This document shows positions 19,366 through 25,863 of a stretch of DNA of 25,863 nt, in pieces. The first letter of the stretch is position 1. Every line of letters starts with the position of its first letter. The notes below the pieces were generated by a model. It was not told where the DNA came from. It did not search any database and saw only the letters and a program-made list of their open reading frames with translations. This DNA is from an uncultured Opitutaceae bacterium (GTDB lineage Bacteria > Verrucomicrobiota > Verrucomicrobiae > Opitutales > Opitutaceae). Both the position numbers and the translations under genes were made by a program. The stretch lies in assembly GCA_946482625.1 (NCBI GenBank), contig CAMLSH010000008.1, positions 1 to 25,863 on the forward strand, written 5' to 3'.

Positions 19366-20964
19366 TTACGGCAGCGCCTTGTATTTGAAATTCTTGAACC
19401 GCACGTCCCCGGCACCTGTGGCGACGAGCGCGGGACGCAGGCTGAGAAAGCCACCCGCGACGTTGTGGTGATAACCCGAGACCTCGAACTGCATCCAGTG
19501 CTTCGTCCACTTTGCGCCGTCGGAACTGTACCACACGGTGACGACGTGATGATTGTTCCGCAGTCGCAGGAAGAAGCGGCGGCCGATCGGCGTCTGTTTC
19601 GGAAACGTCTGGGTGTCTCCCCTGCAATATTCGAGCATGCTGTCTTTCGAGAATCCCAGACCGGCAAAGAGGCGTTCGCTGTAGAACACAAGCAGTCCGG
19701 CCGCCGCCCCATCATCGCAATCCACCTCGACTTCCATTTCGTAGGCCTGATCGCCGCTGACAAACGAGAGCGGCGAGCCATCCTTCGGCGAGGTGCCGGT
19801 CGCTTTGACCACGAGCGCACCATTCTCGTAGCGGGCGCGTTCCGCGATCGATCCGTTCGGCGTGAAGAAATTCCACTGGTTGCCGATTTTCTTCGTGCTG
19901 AAATCGTCGGAGAGTGGAAGACCGTGCGGCACCGCTTCGCCGCCGGCCGGCATCGGGATGGGTTTCGCAACATCGTAGCCCGAGGCCTTCACCCAGCCGT
20001 CTTCCGTCCACTCCACCGGTTCGAGGAGCGTCTGGCGACCAAGGTTGTAGTAACCGTTCTCATACGCGTGGTAGACGAGATACCACTGCTTGCCGTCCGG
20101 TCCTTCGACCAGCGTGGCGTGTCCCTTCGACCACCATTTCTCGGCGGAGGTTTGCGTGCGCACCACGGGATTGTACGGCGAGTTTTCCCACGGACCCTCG
20201 ATACTCTTCGAGCGCGCCATGATCACCATGTGACTCGTCGCCGGACCGGCCGTGCCGCCTTCGGCCAGCACCATGTAGTAGTAGTCGCCACGTCGCAGAA
20301 TCTTCGGCCCCTCCTGCGCGAACGTCTCCACTTCCCAGTGCTCGGGATATTGCCAGCCCTCGTAGACCTTTTTCACCGGGCCGGTGATGCTCAGGCCGTC
20401 GTCGGAGAGCGGAGCCATCGTGCCGCCGTTGAAGAACAGGTAACGTTTGCCGTCGGCTCCGACGCCGTGACCGGGGTCGAAGTTTCCCACACGCAGATCG
20501 ACCGGGTCGCTCCACGGACCGCGAATATCGGTGGCCGTGACCACCATGTTAGTGAAGCCCGTCGGACTCAGCACCGGGAGATAAATGTAGAACCGGCCGT
20601 CGTGAAACGCGAGGTCAGGCGCCCACACGATTCCGACGTTGCGCGTCAGCGCCGGACCGACCGGTTCCCAATTCACCAGATCGCGCGAGTGCCAGACCAA
20701 CAGCCCCGGTACGTTCCCGAAGGAGGAATGGACCATGTAGTAATCCTTCCCGACTTTGAGCACGGAGGGATCGGGCCGGTCGCCCGCGAGGACCGGATTC
20801 ACAAACGTGCCGTCGCCGAGGTCGGCTTTGCGCTGGCCCTCAAACCCGCGTTGCCAGCCGGGCGTCGCAGTCGAAACGGCAAAGGATGTGTTCATCGCAA
20901 ATGACAGGAACGGGACAGTCGCGCCGAGAAAAGTCAGCGCAAACAGAGAGCGTTTTGGTTTCAT
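19366..20964 (-). CDS. GH43 glycoside hydrolase with concanavalin-like C-terminal domain
   Basis: A 532-residue exported enzyme. The start at 20964 gives a normal signal peptide (MKPKRSLFALTFLGATVPFL, cut near residue 29); an upstream ATG at 21033 would add a non-signal leader. The GH43 propeller covers about 55-345: base Asp65 in GDRPDPSVL, Asp117 in WAPDLAFHDG, and acid Glu218 in FAQEGPKILR. From about 365 (LPLSDDFSTKKIGNQW) a beta-sandwich like the GH43 xylosidase C-terminal domain follows, with LFAGLGFSKDSMLEY and FFLRLRNNHH. It shares phrases with the GH43 at 5629-7140 (WHSRDLVNWEP, KWWSKGHATLVEG, NLGRQTLLEPVEWTEDGW) and is a paralog, but keeps the classic WAPD. It is the middle gene of the minus operon, 175 bases after GH2 and 5 bases before GH78, so GH78 translation is probably coupled to it. 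Confidence 0.91.
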   Translation of the reverse strand: MKPKRSLFALTFLGATVPFLSFAMNTSFAVSTATPGWQRGFEGQRKADLGDGTFVNPVLAGDRPDPSVLKVGKDYYMVHSSFGNVPGLLVWHSRDLVNWEPVGPALTRNVGIVWAPDLAFHDGRFYIYLPVLSPTGFTNMVVTATDIRGPWSDPVDLRVGNFDPGHGVGADGKRYLFFNGGTMAPLSDDGLSITGPVKKVYEGWQYPEHWEVETFAQEGPKILRRGDYYYMVLAEGGTAGPATSHMVIMARSKSIEGPWENSPYNPVVRTQTSAEKWWSKGHATLVEGPDGKQWYLVYHAYENGYYNLGRQTLLEPVEWTEDGWVKASGYDVAKPIPMPAGGEAVPHGLPLSDDFSTKKIGNQWNFFTPNGSIAERARYENGALVVKATGTSPKDGSPLSFVSGDQAYEMEVEVDCDDGAAAGLLVFYSERLFAGLGFSKDSMLEYCRGDTQTFPKQTPIGRRFFLRLRNNHHVVTVWYSSDGAKWTKHWMQFEVSGYHHNVAGGFLSLRPALVATGAGDVRFKNFKYKALP

Positions 20965-21111
20965 CGAAGGGGTCTGCGGGGGTTGGTCGTGCGGGAACGG
21001 AAAACTAAAAACGGCGGCGACGGCCCCGCTCAATCATAACGTTGGCAGGCGGTCGCTCGCGCTGACTTTGGAGCAAGCGTTGAACAGTCCGAGCAAGGAC
21101 ACAGCAGACGG

Positions 21112-21145
21112 CCCGTGATGTTCACGAGAGGGAAAAACATCAGGG
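21112..21145 (-). repeat. inter-gene stem-loop at the GH2 stop
   Basis: On the minus-strand transcript CCCTGATGTT pairs with AACATCA-C-GGG, a 10-bp stem with one bulged base and a 13-base loop. It covers the GH2 stop codon (21140-21142). The T-run (TTT) is inside the loop, so it is not a standard terminator; it may protect mRNA or alter GH43/GH78 expression relative to GH2. Confidence 0.45.
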
Positions 21146-23602
21146 TTTCACCACGATCTCCGTGTCCGTCGGCGGCAGGCCCGTAGTGGTGACACGCAGG
21201 CGAACCGAACCCGCCTTGCCTGTTGACCGAAGAATCGCGAGCGCACGGCCGCGAAACGTGCGGGCGCTCGCGTCGCTGAGCGATCCCACCGCGGCAGGAT
21301 CGCCCGAACCGAATGCGCAGAGTTCGGCTTCCCCTACGATCTCCACGCTGAGCGGCAGATCGGCCTCGGGCACCCACGCGCCCGCGCCATCGACCACCGA
21401 CACCGGCACAAAGATCAGCGCCGCCCGATCGGCGCGCGCCTCACTTGCCTCCGGACTGACCAGCAGCCGCGCCGCCGCGCCCGTTGTCCGTAGTTCCTTT
21501 GTCGCGACGACTTTATCCGCGTTGAACGCGGTCGCTTTCAGCGTACCCGCCTCCCACGGCACGGAGAATCGCGCCGTGATGCCTTTGTCGGGATCGACAT
21601 CCTGCTCGCCGATCAGCCGGCCATTCAGCTCAAGCCGCACGCGTTGCGCGCGAGTGTAAACAGCGACCTCCAGCGGCCGGCCTTCGTGGCCGACCCAGTT
21701 CCACGTCGGCAGCTCCGCGGGCCAGCCCCAGGAGCCAACTTTCTCTTTTTTCCCGGAGGGAATCGGTTCGTGGACGAGCATCTCCAACGCGCTGCGTCGC
21801 CACACGACATCGCGGTAAAACGATTGCGGCTTCTTGTCGCCGATCAGATCGAGATCGCCGCACCACGCGTTCCACACCGGCCAAGGCATGTGCGCAGCGT
21901 CCTGGTCTTTGCTGAGCAGCTGGCTCATATCGACGTAACCCGTGTGGCCGATGCCGGACTCGCCGAGGTAGTCCATCGCCGTCCACACGAAATCGCCAAT
22001 GACGTAAGGCAGTCGCTCGACGACGTTCCAGTTTTCCAATGCCTCGTTCGGGTAGGACTCGGCTCCATACATCACCCGTTGCGGGTGGCGCGCGTGATCG
22101 CTCTCGTACTTTTGCCAGCGGTAGTTGTAGCCGCCGATGTCGAGGACCGAAAACGCGGCGTCGTTCACTTCCCAACGCCCGCCAGTCGAGGGATCTTCCC
22201 AGATCAAATTCACCGAGGCGGTGACGAAGCGGCGCGGATCTTCGCGTCGAACGATGTCGGCGAGCCTACGACCAACCACCACGCCCGATGGATTGAAACG
22301 CTCGGGGATTTCGTTGCCGATGCTCCACATGACGATCGACGGGTGATTGAAGTCCCGCGCGATCATCGTCGCGAGGTCGCGCTCGGCGTGCGTGTCGAAG
22401 TACCGCTGGTAGCCGTTGGGTTTTTTCGGGAACTGCCAGCTGTCCGCAAACTCGTCGATCACGAGCAGCCCTTCCTCGTCGCACGCGTCGAGAAACGCGA
22501 TGGACGGCGGGTTGTGCGCGGTGCGGATCGCGTTGTATCCGTTGGCCTTCATCAGACGCACGCGCCGACGCTCGGCATCGGGAAACGCCCGTGAACCGAG
22601 CAGTCCGTTGTCGTGGTGGAGATTAGCGCCGCGCAATTCGACGGGCTTTCCATTCAACAAGAGTCCGCGCTCGGCATCCGCCGTGACGGTGCGCACGCCA
22701 AAGCGGGTGACGTATTCGTCGAGCAGGCGGTCGCCATCACGCACGCGAACGTGCGCGCGGTAGAGCCGAGGCGTTTCGGGTGACCACGGCTGTGCATTCT
22801 TCAACCACAGCCAGCCGTTGACCCACTCCGTCGCTCCCGCAGCGAGACGGATCTGGCTGAGCGGGTGTCGTGACGTGCTGCCATCGGGCGCGATCAACTC
22901 CACGTCCACCTCAGCATCGCGCGGCGCCGCACTGTCGTTTCGCACCTGGACGCGCACATGCACGGAGGCGCGTTCGCCCTCGATCCACACGGTGTCGAGT
23001 CGCGCCCCCCAAGTAGGAACGTAAAGCTCGTCGTGGCCGCGCAACGTGACGCTTCGGTAGAGGCCCGAACCGGAATACCACCGCGAGTTGCGCTCGGGAT
23101 TCGAAACGCGCACCGCGATGACGTTGGTCTGCGGACGCGGACGCAGATACCGGCCAATTTCGACGCGCGCCGGGATGTAGCCGTGCGGCTGAAACGCGAC
23201 GTGCGTGCCGTTGACCCAAATGTCGCACTCCTGCTGTGCACCGTGGACGATCAACTCCAAGCCGGACCCCGCGGGTCGCTCCGCATCCGTGAGCGTACGG
23301 CGATACCAACCCACGCCGCCGCGCACGTAGCCCACGTCCGAACCGTTGGGCGTCGCGCGATCATGCGGACCGGCGATTCCGACGCCGGGGGGCAAGTCCT
23401 CGATGCTCCAATCGTGCGGCAGATCCAGTATTCGCCAAGCGGAGTCGTCGTAGGCGGAAGCCTCCGCGCCTGCCTGGTCGCCACGAAAAAACGTCCAGCC
23501 GCGGTCAATGTTGGCGTCGTTGCTGACCGGCGCAGCGAACAGCGAAAATGCCGTGGTGAGAGTGAACAGACCGAGTAACGCGCGGAGGGTGTTTCGATTC
23601 AT
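21140..23602 (-). CDS. GH2 beta-galactosidase/glycosidase, secreted, short GH2 architecture
   Basis: An 820-residue enzyme of the shorter GH2 group, distinct from the LacZ-like one at 8286. The start at 23602 gives a signal peptide (core LRALLGLFTLTTAFSLFA, cut near residue 24); the frame extends upstream to 23929 but that part overlaps the AraC gene. Domains: jelly roll about 30-190 (LPHDWSIEDLPPG, RWYSGSGLYRSV); Ig-like about 195-305; TIM barrel about 310-570 (RGANLHHDNGLLG, RTAHNPPS); and C-terminal Ig-like domains (VYTRAQRVRLELNGRLIG). Acid/base Glu431 is in WSIGNEIPERF and nucleophile Glu515 in MYGAESYPNE. The barrel ends with DFVWTAMDYLGESGIG, typical of this group. It is the first enzyme gene after the AraC regulator. 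Likely substrates are beta-galactosides or related glycosides; exact specificity is uncertain. Confidence 0.93.
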   Translation of the reverse strand: MNRNTLRALLGLFTLTTAFSLFAAPVSNDANIDRGWTFFRGDQAGAEASAYDDSAWRILDLPHDWSIEDLPPGVGIAGPHDRATPNGSDVGYVRGGVGWYRRTLTDAERPAGSGLELIVHGAQQECDIWVNGTHVAFQPHGYIPARVEIGRYLRPRPQTNVIAVRVSNPERNSRWYSGSGLYRSVTLRGHDELYVPTWGARLDTVWIEGERASVHVRVQVRNDSAAPRDAEVDVELIAPDGSTSRHPLSQIRLAAGATEWVNGWLWLKNAQPWSPETPRLYRAHVRVRDGDRLLDEYVTRFGVRTVTADAERGLLLNGKPVELRGANLHHDNGLLGSRAFPDAERRRVRLMKANGYNAIRTAHNPPSIAFLDACDEEGLLVIDEFADSWQFPKKPNGYQRYFDTHAERDLATMIARDFNHPSIVMWSIGNEIPERFNPSGVVVGRRLADIVRREDPRRFVTASVNLIWEDPSTGGRWEVNDAAFSVLDIGGYNYRWQKYESDHARHPQRVMYGAESYPNEALENWNVVERLPYVIGDFVWTAMDYLGESGIGHTGYVDMSQLLSKDQDAAHMPWPVWNAWCGDLDLIGDKKPQSFYRDVVWRRSALEMLVHEPIPSGKKEKVGSWGWPAELPTWNWVGHEGRPLEVAVYTRAQRVRLELNGRLIGEQDVDPDKGITARFSVPWEAGTLKATAFNADKVVATKELRTTGAAARLLVSPEASEARADRAALIFVPVSVVDGAGAWVPEADLPLSVEIVGEAELCAFGSGDPAAVGSLSDASARTFRGRALAILRSTGKAGSVRLRVTTTGLPPTDTEIVVKP

Positions 23603-23747
23603 TGGGGCGGATAATGTCGGGGTAGATTCTTGCGGGACGTTTGGAGAAAATTGCCCGGAGAATGCCTGTAGGCGGAGGACTAAAGAAGCCTGCGCATCGA
23701 CCGGACAGCCCGTCATCGCTTTTCCGTAAACTCCGGGGGTGAGCTCC

Positions 23748-24653
23748 TCACGCGGACTCCCGTGCGAGCGTGCGCCGTCGGAATTCCGCGGGAGTGCAGC
23801 GGGTTTCTCGTTTGAAAAATTTAATGAAGTTGGAGGGATCGTCGAAGCCGAGATTGATCGAGATCGTGGTGATCGGCTGATCGGTGTGAGCCAGAAGGCG
23901 TTTCGCTTCCAAATTGATCCGCGAAGCAATGAACGTCTTGGCGCTCACGCCAGCCGCCGTCAACGCGCCCCGCGTAAGACTCTTTTCGGTACAGCCGAGT
24001 TTCCGCGCATAAGAAGCGACGTCCTTCCAGCGGACGAAATTCTTCTCGACGAGCGCTTCGAATCGCCGGAACCGCTGCAGCACGTACGTGCTTCCTTGCA
24101 CACTCGCGATCTGCCTTTTCCGCGCAAGACCTAGCCGGGTAAGGAGTGCATAAAGCTGGTAGCGGAGGAGCGCGTTTATGTCGGTCTTCGCACCCTCCAG
24201 TTTCACGTCGCCACGCATCTGCGAGAGCGTGTGAGAAACGATTTTCAGTTCCGCCGGCGATAGCGCGAGATGCGTCGGAAGTGCGTCGATATCCGCGGCC
24301 ACGTTCAGGCCGTCACTCCCGCTGGCCGGCAAGGCAAACTCCGGCCGGAAAAGAATCATCCAGCCTTCCCACGCCACGTCCGGGCCGAAGTTGTGAGCCT
24401 GTTGAGGACGCACCAAAAGGAGCGAAGCGCGCTCACAACGCACGGGCTGGAAATCGACCACCTGTGTACACCGGCCTGTCGTGACGCAGATCATCTGATA
24501 AAACGCGTAGCGGTGCGTTTTGCGCAGCTCCTCGGGCGATGCGCGTCGGCGCAAATCGGACATGGGGAATATCTCAAGATCTAGCGGGTAGTCGCCGCTC
24601 GGTTGGTAAGCGAGCAGCTGGATTTCGTCGTTGGGCTTGGGGCGGCGGTTCAT
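23748..24653 (-). CDS. AraC-family transcriptional regulator
   Basis: A 301-residue regulator. The C-terminal double helix-turn-helix is at about 195-295: RFEALVEKNFVRWKDVASYA, then ISINLGFDDPSNFIKFFKRE and TRCTPAEFRRR, the classic AraC signature. The N-terminal 1-170 form a cupin-like effector domain (LLVRPQQAHNFGPDV, EGWMILFRPEF). I chose the ATG at 24653, which starts MNRRPKPNDEIQLLAYQPSG; a longer frame to 24788 has no plausible function. It precedes the GH2-GH43-GH78 operon on the same strand (145 bases before GH2) and most likely activates it in response to a sugar. Two near-identical direct repeats lie 52 and 106 bases upstream of its start, between it and the divergent SnoaL-like gene. 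Confidence 0.92.
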   Translation of the reverse strand: MNRRPKPNDEIQLLAYQPSGDYPLDLEIFPMSDLRRRASPEELRKTHRYAFYQMICVTTGRCTQVVDFQPVRCERASLLLVRPQQAHNFGPDVAWEGWMILFRPEFALPASGSDGLNVAADIDALPTHLALSPAELKIVSHTLSQMRGDVKLEGAKTDINALLRYQLYALLTRLGLARKRQIASVQGSTYVLQRFRRFEALVEKNFVRWKDVASYARKLGCTEKSLTRGALTAAGVSAKTFIASRINLEAKRLLAHTDQPITTISINLGFDDPSNFIKFFKRETRCTPAEFRRRTLARESA

Positions 24654-24666
24654 GGGACAGATGCGC

Positions 24667-24683
24667 GGAGGTTTAATTCCTCC
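24667..24683. repeat. GGAGG / CCTCC inverted repeat in the AraC leader
   Basis: GGAGG (24667-24671), loop TTTAATT, CCTCC (24679-24683). On the AraC transcript the GGAGG is about 25 bases before the ATG, too far to be its ribosome binding site, and it is paired with CCTCC. A leader hairpin or an operator is possible. Confidence 0.4.
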
Positions 24684-24704
24684 ATTGAACGTTTGAGTGA
24701 CGGT

Positions 24705-24719
24705 GTCCGTTTTCCACCA
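24705..24719. promoter_or_regulatory. candidate AraC-type binding site, copy 1
   Basis: GTCCGTTTTCCACCA. It repeats at 24759-24773 with one mismatch, same orientation, 54 bases start to start (about five helical turns). Direct repeats of this kind in front of an AraC-type gene are the typical arrangement of its operator half-sites. Confidence 0.55.
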
Positions 24720-24758
24720 CGAAATGTGCCGGTCCTCACCGCAGTGCCCGGTTGATCG

Positions 24759-24773
24759 GTCCGTTATCCACCA
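24759..24773. promoter_or_regulatory. candidate AraC-type binding site, copy 2
   Basis: GTCCGTTATCCACCA, the second copy of the direct repeat at 24705-24719, matching 14 of 15 bases. It is 77 bases before the chosen SnoaL-like start, so it may serve both divergent promoters. Confidence 0.55.
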
Positions 24774-24849
24774 TACCGTGATGGACAACGCGACCCGGCC
24801 TGACGCCGTCGCCGCGATCGCTGATCAGCCCACCGAAACGAAAACCGCC

Positions 24850-25239
24850 ATGTCACGTATCGATACCGCCAAACAATACATCCGCGCCGTCCAGACCGGC
24901 GATCAAGCCACCCTCGCGGGAATAATCTCGCCCGCGGTGATCTGGCACCAACCAGGCAACAACCGTTTTTCGGGCAAACGCACCGGCATCGCGGACGTGG
25001 TCACTATGCTCGGTCAGATGATGGAGGTCTCACGCGGATCGTTCACCCTCTCGCGCGCGGATCAGTTCATGGAAAACGGCGAATGGGTCGCGATAACCAT
25101 CGAGTTTACCGCGGACCGACCCGGAGCGAAACTGGCACAGCCCGGCGTCGATTTACTGCGAATCGAAAACGGCCAGATCGTCGAAGTGCGACTGTTCTCC
25201 AGCGATCAAGCCGCCGAAGACACGTTCTGGGGCCGGTGA
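24850..25239 (+). CDS. SnoaL/NTF2-like (ketosteroid isomerase-related) protein
   Basis: A 129-residue cytoplasmic protein of the cone-shaped SnoaL-like fold. It starts with MSRIDTAKQYIRAVQTGDQA, the usual helix start of this family ('Y..A...GD...L'). It then has a central VIWHQPGNNRFSG segment (His33 lines the pocket position in relatives), strands FTADRPGAK and GVDLLRIENGQIVEVRLF, and the C-terminal tail SSDQAAEDTFWG. The ATG at 24850 starts the fold directly; an in-frame ATG at 24781 would add 23 residues of unlikely sequence. The fold binds small molecules or acts as an isomerase, but the substrate cannot be predicted. It is divergent from the AraC gene and may share its control region. 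No operon partner follows; the next gene is convergent. Confidence 0.75.
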   Translation: MSRIDTAKQYIRAVQTGDQATLAGIISPAVIWHQPGNNRFSGKRTGIADVVTMLGQMMEVSRGSFTLSRADQFMENGEWVAITIEFTADRPGAKLAQPGVDLLRIENGQIVEVRLFSSDQAAEDTFWGR

Positions 25240-25273
25240 TATAAACAACCGCGGCTCGCCTCGTCCGTCGCGG

Positions 25274-25863
25274 CTACGAAGCCGGCTCGTCCGCTTTTCC
25301 TCGCAGGGACATCTTCGCGAGCAACGCGTCAACCGATACGCTCGCGATGGCGGTGGCCTTGTCGCTCATCGCGTACGGAAGAATGAGCCGCCCATTGTGG
25401 ATCAGCGAACCGCAGCTGTAGACGACATTGGGCACATAACCTTCGCGCTCGACGCCTTCGGGAGATAGGAAGGGCTCCCGCAAGCGGCCAATGATCCGCG
25501 TGGGATCGTTCAGATCGAGCAGGAGCGCGCCAATGCAGTACGTGCGCATCGGACCGATGCCGTGCGTGATCACCAGCCAGCCGGCGTCTGTCTCGATCGG
25601 CGAGCCGCAGTTTCCCAGCTTCACCAACTCCCATAACTCTGCGGGGCGAACGATCACCTCCGGGTCGCTCCAGTAGTGGAGATAGTCGGAAAACATGATG
25701 AGGATATTCTCGTCATCCTGGCGCGAGAGCATCGCGTAGCGTCCGTTGATGCGGCGTGGGAAAAGCGCCAGTCCTTTGTTTTGCACGCCACTGCCGTTCA
25801 AGGTGAGCACGCGAAAGTGGAGAAAATCCTGCGTCTCGATCAGCTGAGGAAGAATGACCCGGC
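25274..25863 (-). CDS. GH130 glycoside phosphorylase/hydrolase, N-terminal part outside window
   Basis: The visible 195 residues are the C-terminal part of a GH130-type enzyme, a five-bladed propeller family that includes beta-mannoside phosphorylases and some hydrolases. Diagnostic stretches are NKGLALFPRRINGRYAMLSR, WELVKLGNCGSPIETDAGWL, ITHGIGPMRTYCIGALLLDL, and EREGYVPNVVYSCGSLIHNG with YAMSDKATA near the end. The frame is open to the right edge (RVILPQLIETQDFLHF before it), so the N-terminus lies outside. No signal peptide can be judged. GH130 commonly acts on beta-mannosides or related oligosaccharides, so it hints at a mannan- or glycan-related locus beyond the edge. Whether it phosphorolyses or hydrolyses cannot be said, as the distinguishing catalytic residues are in the missing part. 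It converges with the SnoaL-like gene. Confidence 0.9.
   Translation of the reverse strand, partial: RVILPQLIETQDFLHFRVLTLNGSGVQNKGLALFPRRINGRYAMLSRQDDENILIMFSDYLHYWSDPEVIVRPAELWELVKLGNCGSPIETDAGWLVITHGIGPMRTYCIGALLLDLNDPTRIIGRLREPFLSPEGVEREGYVPNVVYSCGSLIHNGRLILPYAMSDKATAIASVSVDALLAKMSLRGKADEPAS

Noticed and set aside
16568..19627. GH78 reading frame extended 89 codons upstream of 19360
   Set aside because: The extension overlaps the 3' end of the GH43 gene in another frame and has no signal peptide; the ATG at 19360 does and lies 5 bases after the GH43 stop.
19465..20904. 479-codon plus-strand frame opposite the minus-strand GH43
   Set aside because: Arg/His/Val-rich composition typical of a shadow frame; the minus-strand GH43 has all catalytic motifs.
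21140..23929. GH2 frame extended upstream to 23929
   Set aside because: The extra 109 codons run into the AraC gene and show no domain; a proper signal peptide begins at 23602.
24250..24790. Small plus-strand frames opposite the AraC gene
   Set aside because: They lie antisense to a clear AraC family protein and show no motifs.

Overview
The window looks like chromosomal DNA from a high-GC Gram-negative bacterium. The clustering of secreted glycoside hydrolases, the absence of SusC/SusD-type genes and the protein style suggest a Verrucomicrobiota member near Opitutaceae. That placement is an inference from gene content; no 16S or phylogenetic marker was compared. The dominant theme is breakdown of arabinose-, galactose- and rhamnose-containing plant polysaccharide, such as pectin rhamnogalacturonan-I side chains or arabinoxylan/arabinogalactan.

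Layout. 1-690: the start of a ribosomal protein L25 (CTC-type) gene on the minus strand and a tRNA-Asn(GUU) on the plus strand. 983-4899 (minus): a galactose-mutarotase-fold protein, a PfkB-type sugar kinase, a decayed sulfatase fragment with a frameshift, and an aldose 1-epimerase lipoprotein. 4900-5628: a mostly non-coding divergent spacer with one doubtful small gene. 5629-15241 (plus): a tight five-enzyme operon, GH43 - GH43 - GH2 - GH51 - GH43+discoidin/CBM32-like, ended by a hairpin with a T-run. A LacI-type regulator follows at 15345-16466. 16568-24653 (minus, read right to left): an AraC-type regulator, then GH2, GH43 and GH78 in a second operon that converges on the first. 24850-25239 (plus): a SnoaL/NTF2-like protein. 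25274-25863 (minus): the C-terminal part of a GH130 enzyme that runs off the window.

How it fits together (inference). Nearly all the hydrolases carry N-terminal export signals, so hydrolysis probably takes place in the periplasm or outside the cell. GH51 and GH43 enzymes would release arabinose or xylose, GH2 galactose, and GH78 rhamnose. The mutarotase-like proteins and the PfkB kinase would feed the sugars into central metabolism. Each operon carries its own regulator. The two operons share enzyme types: a GH2, and a GH43 with a concanavalin-like C-terminal half. This suggests two related but separately sensed substrates. No sugar transporter and no SusC/SusD pair is in view.

The most notable non-coding signals are a near-perfect 15-bp direct repeat 54 bp apart in front of the AraC gene, a short palindrome shared by the leader of the plus operon and the start of the LacI gene, and a 50-codon ORF whose GTG overlaps a GH2 stop codon. 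I see no CRISPR array, insertion sequence, phage module or clearly novel defence system.
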